Positions 51,994-62,844 of a DNA stretch of 64,000 nt are shown here, piece after piece. This stretch comes from Emiliania huxleyi CCMP1516 (Eukaryota > Haptophyta > Isochrysidales > Noelaerhabdaceae). The notes under the pieces are model-generated. The model ran no database searches. It saw only the letters and a list, made by a program, of their open reading frames with translations, and was not told the origin of the DNA. The DNA lies in NCBI RefSeq assembly GCF_000372725.1, contig NW_005200416.1:111531-175530 (forward strand), written 5' to 3'. The number at the start of each line of letters is the position of its first letter. Positions within the stretch are counted from its first letter, which is position 1. A program made the position numbers and the translations under genes.

Positions 51994-54900
51994 TCGCACA
52001 GAGGGCACGCGAGGTACGACCGTGCCCGGCCGTGCTATTAAAGCGACTCGGCTCTCTAACAGGCTGCAGCCCAGAGCCACACGGAGTCTACGCGCATCGC
52101 TTGTGCATAGCCTCGACCAATCTCCTGTTCACGGTGCAACCGTGAACAAAGAGCTTCTTCGAACCGTTACAAACACGACGCGAGCCGCCCAGCAGGGAGC
52201 CTGGGCGACTCGCTTTGACCTCCCCCCCCGCCCCACAGTGCGCCAGCGGCGCATTTGGGATGGACACCACACGTCGTCACACCGAGCAGCTCTCTGTCAA
52301 CGGAAATTTCTCAGTTCTGATGCGTCATCCGGATGGAGCAACTGGCTTTGCTTAGATTGGGAGTCCTTTTGCTATGTGCTCTACGCGGGGAACTATGCCT
52401 CTTTTAGCCTCATCCTGCAGGCGATAGCCCAGCCCGCGTGCAGCGGTGGCGGCGACACTTGCAACACGAGCACGCCTCGCTTCGGCGCGCTCGATCCTTC
52501 ACAACGGGCCGCCCGCAAGGACGCGTGTGCGGCCCTCTCTACTCGACCTGTGCCACGGCACGGGTCGTTCTAGTCATGCAGCCGCCCCGGCGATCGTGCT
52601 GGGGGCGTATCTCAGCACTCACCGCGCGAGACGCGTGGCGTGCCACAAACCAGTAAGCAGCAGCCTCCGCTGCTGCGACTCGAATGCTTCAAACGCGCAC
52701 CTGTGCTTGCGCACGGCGTGCTCTACACGAGCCTCCCTACCGCACGAGCGTGCGGGCGGCTCGAATCCACCCTTCCCCCGCCCTAGCCACTGTTGGCTGG
52801 GCGGTGGGCGCCGTCCGCCTTGCGGCGACGGCGACACTTGCAACACGAGCACACCTCGCTTCGGCGCGCTCGACCCTTCACAACGGGCCGCCCGCAAGGA
52901 CGCGTGTGCGGCCCTCTCTACTCGGCCTGTGCCACGGCACGGGTCGTTCTAGCCATGCAGCCGCCCCGGCGATCGTGCTGGGGGCGTATCTCAGCACTCA
53001 CCGCGCGAGACGCGTGGCGTGCCACAAACCAGTAAGCAGCAGCCTTCGCTGCTGCGACTCGAATGCTTCAAACGCGCACCTGTGCTTGCGCACGGCGTGC
53101 TCTACACGAGCCTCCCGACCACACGAGCGTGCGGGCGGCTCGAATTCACCTTTCCCCCGGCGGCGGCGGCGACACTTGCAACACGAGCACACCTCGCTTC
53201 GGCGCGCTCGACCCTTCACAACGGGCCGCCCGCAAGGACGCGTGTGCGGCCCTCTCTACTCGACCTGTGCCACGGCACGGGTCGTTCTAGTCATGCAGCC
53301 GCCCCGGCGATCGTGCTCGGGGCGTATCTCAGCACTCACCGCGCGAGACGCGTGGAGTGCCACACAAACCAGTAAGCAGCAGCCTTCGCTGCTGCGACTC
53401 GAATGCTTCAAACGCGCACCTGTGCTTGCGCACGGCGTGCTCTACACGAGCCTCCCTACCACACGAGCGTGCGGGCGGCTCGAATCCACCCTTCCCCCGC
53501 CCTAGCCACTGTTGGCTGGGCGGTGGGTGCCGTCCGCCTTGCGGCGGCGGCGACACTTGCAACACGAGCACACCTCGCTTCGGTGTGCTCGATCCTTCAC
53601 AACGGGCCGCCCGCAAGGACGCGTGTGCGGCCCTCTCTACTCGACCTGTGCCACGGCACGGGTCGTTCTAGTCATGCAGCCGCCCCGGCGATCGTGCTCG
53701 GGGCGTATCTCAGCACTCACCGCGCGAGACGCGTGGAGTGCCACACAAACCAGTAAGCAGCAGCCTTCGCTGCTGCGACTCGAATGCTTCAAACGCGCAC
53801 CTGTGCTTGCGCACGGCGTGCTCTACACGAGCCCCCGACCGCACGAGCGTGCGGGCGGCTCGAATCCACCCTTCCCCCGCCCTAGCCACTGTTGGCTGGG
53901 CGGCGGGCGCCGTCCGCCTTGCGGCGGCGGCGATACTTGCAACACGAGCACACCTCGCTTCGGTGTGCTCGATCCTTCACAACGGGCCGCCCGCAAGGAC
54001 GCGTGTGCGGCCCTCTCTACTCGACCTGTGCCACGTCACGGGTCGTTCTAGTCATGCAGCCGCCCCGGCGATCGTGCTCGGGGCGTATCTCAGCACTCAC
54101 CGCGCGAGACGCGTGGAGTGCCACACAAACCAGTAAGCAGCAGCCTTCGCTGCTGCGACTCGAATGCTTCAAACGCGCACCTGTGCTTGCGCACGGCGTG
54201 CTCTACACAAGCCTCCCTACCGCACGAGCGTGCGGGCGGCTCGAATCCACCCTTCCCCCGCCCTAGCCACTGTTGGCTGGGCGGTGGGCGCCGTCCGCCT
54301 TGCGGCGGCGGCGACACTTGCAACACGAGCACACCTCGCTTCGGCGCGCTCGACCCTTCACAACGGGCCGCCCGCAAGGACGCGTGTGCGGCCCTCTCTA
54401 CTCGACCTGTGCCACGGCACGGGTCGTTCTAGTCATGCAGCCGCCCCGGCGATCGTGCTCGGGGCGTATCTCAGCACTCACCGCGCGAGACGCGTGGAGT
54501 GCCACACAAACCAGTAAGCAGCAGCCTTCGCTGCTGCGACTCGAATGCTTCAAACGCGCACCTGTGCTTGCGCACGGCGTGCTCTACACGAGCCTCCCTA
54601 CCACACGAGCGTGCGGGCGGCTCGAATCCACCCTTCCCCCGCCCTAGCCACTGTTGGCTGGGCGGTGGGCGCCGTCCGCCTTGCGGCGGCGGCGACACTT
54701 GCAACACGAGCACACCTCGCTTCGGTGTGCTCGATCCTTCACAACGGGCCGCCCGCAAGGACGCGTGTGCGGCCCTCTCTACTCGACCTGTGCCACGGCA
54801 CGGGTCGTTCTAGCCATGCAGCCGCCCCGGCGATCGTGCTCGGTGCGTATCTCAGCACTCACCGCGCGAGACGCGTGGAGTGCCACACAAACCAGTAAGC

Positions 54901-55572
54901 AGCAGCCTTCGCTGCTGCGACTCCATGCTTCAAACGCGCACCTGTGCTTGCGCACGGCGTGCTCTACACAAGCCTCCCTACCGCACGAGCGTGCGGGCGG
55001 CTCGAATCCACCCTTCCCCCGCCCTAGCCACTGTTGGCTGGGCGGCGGGCGCCGTCCGCCTTGCGGCGGCGGCGACACTTGAAGCGGTCGCGGCGCGTAT
55101 GCGTCGTACTGTTAGGGCGGCCGGGCCCGAAGACGGCCCGGCCAGGCTCTGCATAAGGCCATCTTCGCCACAACGCGTGGCATTGGTCCAACTACGGCAA
55201 CCCACAGCGAGGGGGGCCGCTTAGGCGACCTTGCTCACATCAGCTGCATATGCTTCAGTGGTGCAAGGAGGAGTGGAGAGGGACCTTTGACGGTGTCTGG
55301 CCCATGCGGGTTGGCACGTACCTAGTTGTGCGCATATGCGTACGCGACCGTTTTGGAGCGCGGGGCGGCGGCGTCGATAGATATCGACGCCGCCGTCGCC
55401 GCGCATCATGACGAGTTCGCATTCCCCATGTGACCCTCTATACCTCACCTTCGAGACAAGCCAGGGTTCAACCCAATGGACCTAGTGTGGCGTCGAGGCC
55501 CGCACTGTCTGGACATGCGGGCCGCGGCTGACAGAACGGCGGGCTAGGCATTGAGAGCCCAGGAGTTTTAAT
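51993..55572 (+). mobile_element. Repeat element 2 with termini A and B, containing a satellite
   Basis: A copy of A (51993-52219) begins immediately at the last base of the B repeat of element 1, and B recurs at 55362-55572. The interior differs entirely from element 1 and holds the 380-bp satellite. Confidence 0.65.
52440..55080 (+). repeat. 380-bp satellite, about seven units
   Basis: GGCGACACTTGCAACACGAG starts units at 52451, 52830, 53168, 53549, 53929, 54310 and 54691, with the last ending at 55071. Spacing is 379-381 bp except for one 338-bp unit lacking the CTAGCCACTGTTGGCTGG segment. Units contain several strong hairpins, for example GCAGCAGCCTTCGCTGCTGC and CCGCACGAGCGTGCGG. Open frames of 95-140 aa recur in several frames only because the units are alike. 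Confidence 0.9.
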
Positions 55573-55589
55573 GCTACCCGCAATAGACG

Positions 55590-56230
55590 CTAGGTAGGTA
55601 GGTAGGTAGAAAGGTGAAGAACAGCCAGGCTCGGACTGGACACCAACGCGGTATGGGTAGACGCTAGGTAGGTAGGTAGGAAGGTGAAGAACAGTCAGGC
55701 TCGGACTGGACACCAACGCGGTATGGGTGGACGCAAGACAGATGATGACGACACGCACGAGCGACACACAGACACAAACAAGCTCACAAGACACACAGCC
55801 AGCGGGCTGCCACACACCCTGAGTAGGCGTACACATCACTCCAGGGCCACGCCCCTCCTGTCGCCCCCCCCAGCACTCCAAGGTGCCAAGGGAACAAACA
55901 AGGGCACAACAAACAACAGACGACAGGAAGTGACGTGCGAGGCTAGAGCAGGCTTGCTCTACCTCTAGCAATCTCGCCGGCCGGCGAGGCACGGACGAGA
56001 CCGTGTGTGGGGTCAGTGAGGTGTCTATGGTCGCCCTCCTCACGGGCTAGCCGCCAGCGGCTATCCCTATCTCGCACTCACTGGCGGTGACAATTCAATG
56101 TGTGAGTGTTTGCGAACAGAGGCACGTGTGCTAATTCTAGGCCGCACGTCGTGGCACTATGACGAAGGTAGACGTGCGGCTGCAGCGCGCCCGCCGCAGG
56201 CTCGGCGGTGCGCGCGTGTTAGCGATAAAG
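55590..56230 (+). repeat. Dispersed repeat, copy 2, with doubled GTAGGTAGG/GGACACCAACGCGG unit
   Basis: Two copies of the AAGGTGAAGAACAG...GGCTCGGACTGGACACC unit (about 55610 and 55680), then the 560-bp segment shared with 16695-17260. On the minus strand the unit reads GGTGTCCAGTCCGAGCC followed by a CTACC tail, resembling the B-box half and simple tail of a tRNA-derived SINE. Confidence 0.7.
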
Positions 56231-57553
56231 TTGCGGGTAGAGCCGTTCCCGACTTGTCGAAGGCGAGGCCTCTGCGACGAGTGCCAGTCGCGCTGCGGAG
56301 CCACGCCCTTCGAGCCGCGTCCCGTCGGCACTACCCTCGAGTGCTGTCGCCTTGGTTGGCGACACCCACTCGTCGAGACGCTATTCTGACTCGCGAAAGA
56401 AATCTGACTCACACGCCGAATTTGTAACAGGCGCCGCGCCACAGGTTGCCGAGCGCCGGCCACAGGCCTGCCTGCAGCCCAGCCACACCCGCCGCGGCGG
56501 CAGCTAGTCGGTTCGGCCTTGACTCGCGCGCGACGAGATGGGAGCCCAAGTATGTGAGCGCGCGGCGCGTCGACACGCCTCCGCTTTTGTAACAAAGTCT
56601 GCTTGGCTTGTGCAGGTGATGCCCAGAGCTGCAGCGGCGACGCCGGCAGCCTCGTCTCGACCTCAGAGGCTGCCGGCGTGACCATAGATCTGTGCTCTAT
56701 CCGTCGGTGGTTCACCGTACACGCCTGTGTAGGAGCGGCTCTCGCGTCGCTACGCGCCGCCGAAGGCTGTCTATGAGGGCACACCCGAGGAGGCGCGGAT
56801 CTCAACCTGCGTGCGGCGGTGACCAGGTCACAGGCATCGGCTGTGACACTGGAGAGTCGAGCAGCGGCACTGAGGATGCCTTTCAGGTCATTCCAGCGAC
56901 CCACGGAGCACGGTCTCAGTGCGCAATCACTCTACTAGATCCCATCCTTGCCGGGCCTCTGCGAATGTAGGTACCGAGTTCATGCGTGCCCAGTTACAGG
57001 CTCATACTGCCTGGTCTCCAGCACCTATGATCACCGCGCCAGGCCGCAGTCGACGACTTTTGTGTGCGCTGGCCGCACTCAACCGTTGAGTCGCGGTGTA
57101 TCAGCCTGACCACACTCGGGACCGCGTAGGCGATGTGGGCGACTCTGGCCGTCCTGCATATGACCGACCATGACCCAGGAGGAGTCTACACGAGACATGT
57201 CGTACCTGGCAGGCGCTCTCGCGGCAGCACTATCGCGTGCGGCCGAGTGCGAGCTTCCGTGCCCGGTGCCAGACGCACTCGGCGCCAGACGTCCTCGGGA
57301 GCTCGCAGTTTTGCCACGGCCGTTGCGATCCGGGCGATCAGAGAGCGCCGGCAGCTCAGGGGATCTTGTCTGCTCACCTGAGGTCGGGAGGGTAGCAGCG
57401 GCGAGGCCATGCGCCAGCGTGAGCCATCCGTATTAACGGTTGTTACAGATTAGTCAGATTTGCCGTGACCGCGTTCCGAGGTCACGATTTCGGCGTTCTC
57501 GTGTTGACCACTGTGGGTGTGCCTGGCACTTCTGGATCATGTCTCTCGGTGTC
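56231..57553. other. Unassigned region
   Basis: No supported gene. Several frames of 70-255 aa are open on both strands but show no domain and overlap one another. Confidence 0.35.
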
Positions 57554-60145
57554 CTAGCACCCCCAGGCGATGGGTTTCACGGCCCCGTACCGCATGGGGC
57601 GCAAGGCCTCGCGCCGCGCGTCCACGGACATACACTTACAGCTCGGGCCCGCGACGGACGGCGCGCGAGGGCCCCTCCCCTCGGGAGGGGGCGATCTCGC
57701 GCGGTCCAACTTTGGCCTGTGTGAGGGCGTGAACAGGGGAAAAGCCGCCCTGGTTTTCTTTTGGCCTTCCTTGACTCCTCTCTCTGCAAACAGGACCATC
57801 ACCTGCGCAGCTGCCTTGCCTAATTGTATCTCCTCGTAGCGTACGAAGTGCGTCGCCCTCGTGCCTCGTTTCGGCTCATTCGATGCTGCAGGCCAATCGA
57901 AGTTACAGCGCGCCGCGACGCTGTCAAAGTCGTCCCCGCTCTCGTCGTCACTTCCATCCAGCTGCGTCCCCCCTGCTGCCGTGTGTCGTGATAGTTCGTC
58001 TGGTACTGTCTCTGGTGGCTGCGCCGTTCCTGTCCGGAAGATCTCCCCAGTGTAGATGCTACACACCTCAAATTTCTCTAGCCTCCTCGTCGCCAGTAGG
58101 CCGAGTTCCCCTTCCGCTATGCTAGAGGGGCCTACCTTCGCCCCTTCCACCGTGCCGCCCGTCGTTAGCATGGCCGTCGTTACTTTCGCCGCCGCCTCTG
58201 CTGCTTGTCGGCGGAGCGCCTCGCGCCTTCCCTCGTCTCCATGCTCCTGGTCTTGTTCTTTTTGTTTTCCTGCGCTTCCTGTCGCTGGTCCGGCGACGTA
58301 TCTTGCCGTCTGCCTTCGCTTCCTGGCGGGCCGCGTTTCCTTCCCCTCGTCCCGTCTGTTTTCTCCTGCGTGGTCGCCCTCGCGTGCGCCGCTCGCCGTC
58401 TGTTCTCCTCTCTGCTCGCCGTCCTCGTCCCCTCGCTGTCGTCGCTTCCCTCCGGCGCTCGCCGCATCGTCGTTCCTATCACCGCGTTTCCTGCGCTGGC
58501 CTTCGCCTTCGAGCTCGCAGTGGGTCGTTTTGAGTGTCATCCCCATCGCTCTCGTCGTTCTGCCTCTCCCCGCTTCGAGGCGTCTCTCTGCCTCTTCCCT
58601 TTCCTTCTCCTCGGCATCACGTTGTCGATGTCGCCTCCGTCGCCAGCAAATACACGCATTCGCCGCCCACTCCATTTCTCGTATCCTCTCCTTCCTTTCC
58701 TTCTGTCCCTCTCTCAGGCGTTCTGTTTCCGCGGCTACTCGTTCCTTCCTCTCCGCCTCGAGTCCCTTCCTCTTCCCTTCCCGTACTTTGATTATTGATG
58801 CCGCCGTCTGCTGCAGTGCCTTGAGTGAAGTCACCACCCGTGTGTCATACTCCCTCATGATGTCTTCTGGCGGGTCCTGGTCCATCACACTCGGCTCGGG
58901 TAGTCGTCCAGCTAGCAGTTGCTCCATCGCCTCCCATTCCTCGTCGCTCTCCCTTCTCCCCGCGCATCTCTTCGTCGCCCCAGCAATGGCGCGTACAGCG
59001 AGCGCCTGGGCTTCGCACTCTGCGGTGTGGGCGAGTGTCCGCCTCCTTGACTTCGGCGGCGTCCATCGTAGCGCCTTGAGCACGTCCGCCGCGCCTTTCC
59101 TCATCGCCCGGTGGTGCTCCCTCCTCTCCCCCTTCACCGCCTCGCACTCGGCGCATAGGACGTGCCTAGTGATTGTCCTGCAACATCCAGGATGCCAGCA
59201 ACCTTTAGCCCCATCGGCACATGCTCCTCCTCCCTTTTCGTCCCACCCGTCCTGCCACGCCTCTGCCTCTAGGCTGGCCCTCCATCGCCTCCCGTGCTCT
59301 ATACCTCGGGTCTGTCCCGTCCGCATGCCGTGTACCAGCCTTAGCCTCGCCTTCTCCCCGCAGGCCTCGGGCTGGCGCTGGGTCGATTTTGGACCCCGTT
59401 CTCTGTCTCCCTCGTATCTCGTGTCGCCTGATATCGTCCCCGACGCCTTGATTACCGTCCTCCACACGTTGTCGTCTCCTCCCTTTCGCGCTGCGTGCCC
59501 GCCGTCCAGCCGCTTTCGTACCCACCGCCCAATTTTCTCCTTCGCTTCTTGATACAGCCTCCTGTCTCGGATCTCCGGCGCCTGCCCCTCCTCCTCATGC
59601 ATGTAGATGCATGCCCTGTTCGTCACGTGTCGTGCTAGGTCCATCTCGTACGCGCTCGTTACCCTGCTCCGCAGGTGTGCCTTTGCCGCCGCGTCCGCCA
59701 TGGAATTGGGCGCGTTGCCCGCATGCCCCTCCGTGAAGATGAAAATCACGTACCCTCCGTGGCGCTGTATAATGTCGATTTGTGCTTGCACCGCCGCATT
59801 GAGTGCGCTCCTATTTGTCTCGCCGCGTGTCCGCCCCCGATACGCCCGTTCGATCTCCTTGAGCGCCGTCTCGCTGTCCGACATTACTAGGCATCGGTGA
59901 GGCTGGAGGGTCGTTTCTGTCTCGTCCGCCTTCGTGCGCAGGAAGCTGTAAATGGCGTACATCTCGGCGTCGACAATCTCCCACGATCCCGGCAGGGCGC
60001 CTCCCCATATTCCCCGTCCTATTCGCTCGTGAATCTGTGCCCTGGTCTCTTGTGTGTCGTCATCTCCCTCTTTCGGCTGCACGCCCTCCCATCCCCCGAA
60101 TGATGCTAGCCTTCCGTCTCGAGTCTCCTTCAGCGATGTGATCAA
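57554..60145 (-). CDS. LINE-like element: RNase H, Cys/His motif, coiled coil, SET-like tail
   Basis: An 863-aa frame. The N-ter 150 residues form an RNase H domain: TRDGRLASFGGW (first Asp), VDAEMYAIYSFLR (Glu), LVMSDSETALKEIERAYRGR (Asp) and HAGNAPNSMADAAAKA (last Asp). A Cys/His cluster GCWHPGCC...RHVLCAEC follows (about 59150-59215), then a long charged coiled-coil region rich in Arg/Glu. Near the C-terminus, SSIAEGELGLLATRRLEKFE with CSIYTGE, and later ARCNFDWPAASNEPKRGTRA with THFVRYEEIQ, resemble the first strands and the asparagine-rich motif of a SET domain (57780-58125). It overlaps the endonuclease frame by 85 bp in another frame. No reverse-transcriptase motif (YxDD) was seen. Confidence 0.6.
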   Translation of the reverse strand: MITSLKETRDGRLASFGGWEGVQPKEGDDDTQETRAQIHERIGRGIWGGALPGSWEIVDAEMYAIYSFLRTKADETETTLQPHRCLVMSDSETALKEIERAYRGRTRGETNRSALNAAVQAQIDIIQRHGGYVIFIFTEGHAGNAPNSMADAAAKAHLRSRVTSAYEMDLARHVTNRACIYMHEEEGQAPEIRDRRLYQEAKEKIGRWVRKRLDGGHAARKGGDDNVWRTVIKASGTISGDTRYEGDRERGPKSTQRQPEACGEKARLRLVHGMRTGQTRGIEHGRRWRASLEAEAWQDGWDEKGGGACADGAKGCWHPGCCRTITRHVLCAECEAVKGERREHHRAMRKGAADVLKALRWTPPKSRRRTLAHTAECEAQALAVRAIAGATKRCAGRRESDEEWEAMEQLLAGRLPEPSVMDQDPPEDIMREYDTRVVTSLKALQQTAASIIKVREGKRKGLEAERKERVAAETERLREGQKERKERIREMEWAANACICWRRRRHRQRDAEEKEREEAERRLEAGRGRTTRAMGMTLKTTHCELEGEGQRRKRGDRNDDAASAGGKRRQRGDEDGEQRGEQTASGAREGDHAGENRRDEGKETRPARKRRQTARYVAGPATGSAGKQKEQDQEHGDEGRREALRRQAAEAAAKVTTAMLTTGGTVEGAKVGPSSIAEGELGLLATRRLEKFEVCSIYTGEIFRTGTAQPPETVPDELSRHTAAGGTQLDGSDDESGDDFDSVAARCNFDWPAASNEPKRGTRATHFVRYEEIQLGKAAAQVMVLFAERGVKEGQKKTRAAFPLFTPSHRPKLDRARSPPPEGRGPRAPSVAGPSCKCMSVDARREALRPMRYGAVKPIAWGC

Positions 60146-62576
60146 TCTCCCTTCCCCCCCTGTGCGTCGCGACGCCCGTGCCCAGCGACTCCATTTGTTC
60201 GGTCTCTAGCAGGTCATCCATCTCCGTGTCCGCTGTCCCCATTTGCCGCCCTCTTTCCTCCACCCATTTCCGCGTTACAGCATTCATGTCGCCGATGATG
60301 AGCACCCTCTCGTGCGTGTCGTGTCGTATCGCTTCTTTGAGCTCCTTCCACGCCTTGGCGATTTCGTCATTGCTCTTTCCTGTATCGGGCATATACGCGC
60401 CGTACACGCTGATTCGGTGTTTCCCATCGAGTGTTTCGAGTATCACCCTCCTCACTCGTGCAGCGATTATGTCGACCTCCTGTTCTGGTTCAACTTTTTT
60501 GAGTTTGTCGGTGTTCCATACGATGGTCACGCCACATCTCGTTCGCCCGCGTCCGCGCTTGGCGTTTTGCGGGTCGCTGCTCGTGCCCGCCCCCGATGTT
60601 GCTCCTGTCTGCCCTGTGTTGGCGTCGGCGTCGGTGTCGCCCTCCCTCTCGCCGCAGGCAACGCTGGTTCCATACCCCTCAAGATCCCATCTCCCTATCA
60701 CTGCAGCTCTCTCGTCCTCTGTCGTCGTGCTCTCCGAGATGACTCCAAGATCGCCGCGATGGTCATTCATCATGTTGATTACGCAGGCCATCGCTTCACT
60801 TGGTGTGGTGGCCAGGTCCTTCCCATTGCCCGTTTCTTTTCTCCTGTATACGTCACTTTCTCTGCTTACCATGTGCTGGCCGGGTCGGTTGTATGCGAAT
60901 ATTCGGATCCTCTTGATATCGGCCTTGCTGTTTCGCCGTCCCCTTCCGACTGCGTCGCCTTCCTCGCACGCACTCCGACGTCTCCCAAGCATCCTCTCAT
61001 TGTCTGTGAGGGTCCGGTGCCGCGGTATCGCAAGGCTTTGCACTCTCAACTTTTGGCGTCTCACGGACGCCGTCGCGCGAACGCCGTCGTTTTGAACGCC
61101 TCGCTCGTTGGTAGCTCCTCTCTCGTTCTGCTCCTCTCCCGTGCTTGTCCTCCCATTGTCTCGGGTTGTCGCTCTCCTCTGACGCAGCCCTCGTGTCGAA
61201 GTGGAGGGTGTTGGACCCCTTCTCCTCGTGGTTGACTGTGTGATTGGCATGCAGCCCCGACCCCTCTCGTTCATCCTGCGTCGGCATGCGCTGGCGCGGC
61301 TGGTCGGGCTGTCGCTCTGTGGCGCATGTCGTCTAAGGAGGTCTTCCTCGCGGCATTGCGCCCGCCGAATACTAACACGCTCGCGAAAAGAAATTCGTTG
61401 AGAAGAGTTTCCTATCGGCTCGAGTATGGGTCTGTTCGGCGGCCGGGGTTCGTCGAGGTGTTTTACAAACTTTCTTAAGGCATTCTTACTGTACTCCTTA
61501 CGCTCCATGCACTCCGATTCCTGTCGTTTTCCGCTGTCTCCCGCCGATTTCGGTTTCCTCACCCCCCCCCTCTCCCTAAACGATCGAAAAAATAAATTTG
61601 ATATCCGGGAGTGTTCATCGAAACTATAAGTGGGGTCCCACGTCCTCTCAACTGCATCTCCCGTGTGTGTCGGGCGGGGCGAGTCGGTCTGGCTCATGTT
61701 GTGGTGTTGGCGTCTGCGGGCCTCTGTGGTGTGGGCACTGGTGTTGGTCCCCATCTGTGTGTGTCCGGCTCCCACGGCGCGTTCAGTGTGCGTGTCCCTG
61801 TGTGTTAGTGATGGGTCGATCCCCGTACGCCCTGGCCCGGTCCCGCCCTCCCGTGTCGCCTTGTGTTCCGCTCGCGCGCGAGGGTCCATATTCCTTGCGC
61901 TCTCTCCTCTCTGTCTCTCTCCTCGTCGCGCGCGCCTTCCCTCCGGCTCTCTCCCGCGCATCTCGGTGCGCGGCCACGACACGCCGCCTCCTGCCACGGC
62001 GTCGTCCGCCTCCTCGTGTTGCACGGGTCGCGTCGGTCGCATTCCGCTGGATCTCCTCGCCGCGCGGCGCAGCCCGTGTCTCTCTTTTTCTATCCTCGTT
62101 GGTTCCTGTCGCGCCGCCGCTGCCTCGCCCCCGCTCGTCCGTCGCCGTTCCTCGCCGCCTACATCCCGGTCGCCGTGGTACTCATGTCCTATTCTCTCTG
62201 CTGCTTCTGCGCTGTCACCCTGCCCCTCATCTCCATGTCCCATCGCATCGCAGTGTCGCATCGCACTGCGCCTATGGCTTTCGGCTCTCGTGTAATGTTC
62301 GTGGCTGGCGTCGCACGCGCTGCTGATTCTCTCGCGCTCGCGCCTCTGTCCTCTCTGGTCTCCTCGCGGCGGCTTGGTGGCCTGTGTGCCCTCTCTCGCT
62401 GGTGCGGGTGCTCTAGTTTTCTGCGGTTTGCGGTGTGGGCGTTTTGCCTCGTTTCGTTTCAATTTTCGCGCGAACCCACAAGCCTGTGGGCCGCTATCTG
62501 ATGGCCTCCAGCCGGAGGCCCCATCTCGGACACCAGCCGGTGTGCCGAGGACCAGGTCGTACGCGGGAAAACTCAT
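60060..62576 (-). CDS. LINE-like element: APE-type endonuclease frame
   Basis: The C-terminal 290 residues carry an exonuclease-endonuclease-phosphatase domain: IRIFAYNRPGQHMVS, DLGVISESTT, CGVTIVWNTD, HRISVYGAYMPDTG, LIIGDMNAVTRKW and REIDHI, the order found in LINE endonucleases. Upstream of about 60950 the frame is Arg/Ser/Thr-rich low complexity and may be 5' UTR or ORF1 remnant. The endonuclease runs straight into the RNase H region with a frame change near 60110-60140, where a complete LINE would have some 1.5-2 kb of reverse transcriptase. Confidence 0.6.
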   Translation of the reverse strand: MSFPAYDLVLGTPAGVRDGASGWRPSDSGPQACGFARKLKRNEAKRPHRKPQKTRAPAPAREGTQATKPPRGDQRGQRRERERISSACDASHEHYTRAESHRRSAMRHCDAMGHGDEGQGDSAEAAERIGHEYHGDRDVGGEERRRTSGGEAAAARQEPTRIEKERHGLRRAARRSSGMRPTRPVQHEEADDAVAGGGVSWPRTEMRGREPEGRRARRGERQRGESARNMDPRARAEHKATREGGTGPGRTGIDPSLTHRDTHTERAVGAGHTQMGTNTSAHTTEARRRQHHNMSQTDSPRPTHTGDAVERTWDPTYSFDEHSRISNLFFRSFRERGGVRKPKSAGDSGKRQESECMERKEYSKNALRKFVKHLDEPRPPNRPILEPIGNSSQRISFRERVSIRRAQCREEDLLRRHAPQSDSPTSRASACRRRMNERGRGCMPITQSTTRRRGPTPSTSTRGLRQRRATTRDNGRTSTGEEQNERGATNERGVQNDGVRATASVRRQKLRVQSLAIPRHRTLTDNERMLGRRRSACEEGDAVGRGRRNSKADIKRIRIFAYNRPGQHMVSRESDVYRRKETGNGKDLATTPSEAMACVINMMNDHRGDLGVISESTTTEDERAAVIGRWDLEGYGTSVACGEREGDTDADANTGQTGATSGAGTSSDPQNAKRGRGRTRCGVTIVWNTDKLKKVEPEQEVDIIAARVRRVILETLDGKHRISVYGAYMPDTGKSNDEIAKAWKELKEAIRHDTHERVLIIGDMNAVTRKWVEERGRQMGTADTEMDDLLETEQMESLGTGVATHRGGREIDHIAEGDSRRKASIIRGMGGRAAERGR

Positions 62577-62844
62577 GCCGCCATGGCGGAAAAAAGAGGT
62601 AACGGGGGGAGATGTCTTGCGAGAGCCGGGGGGCGCGCAATCTCGGTTGATCTCGGATCAACTCGTCTCGGCCCTACTCTCGGCGAATCTCGGCAAATAC
62701 CTCATCGTCCATGCCCATTGGACGTTTTGGTGAATCTCGGCTCTCGGTTTGAGTATTGGCTCTAATCTCGGCCAATTTCTCAGCTAGGCCCGTTGTGAGC
62801 AGATGCAACTCCGTGCAGACAGCCCCCCCCACGCCGAGACACAG
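62577..62844. other. Short region between element and ARM gene
   Basis: TCTCGGNNNATCTCGG-type short repeats, otherwise no feature. Confidence 0.4.

Noticed and set aside
52440..55080. Recurring 95-140 aa frames in the satellite, and a tRNA-like GGCTCGAATCC box
   Set aside because: Frames persist only because units are alike; the T-arm-like stem has no matching acceptor stem or anticodon arm.
58056..59552. 498-aa plus-strand Ser/Leu-rich frame opposite the RNase H ORF
   Set aside because: Antisense of the Arg/Glu-rich coiled-coil region; the minus frame has the catalytic RNase H residues.
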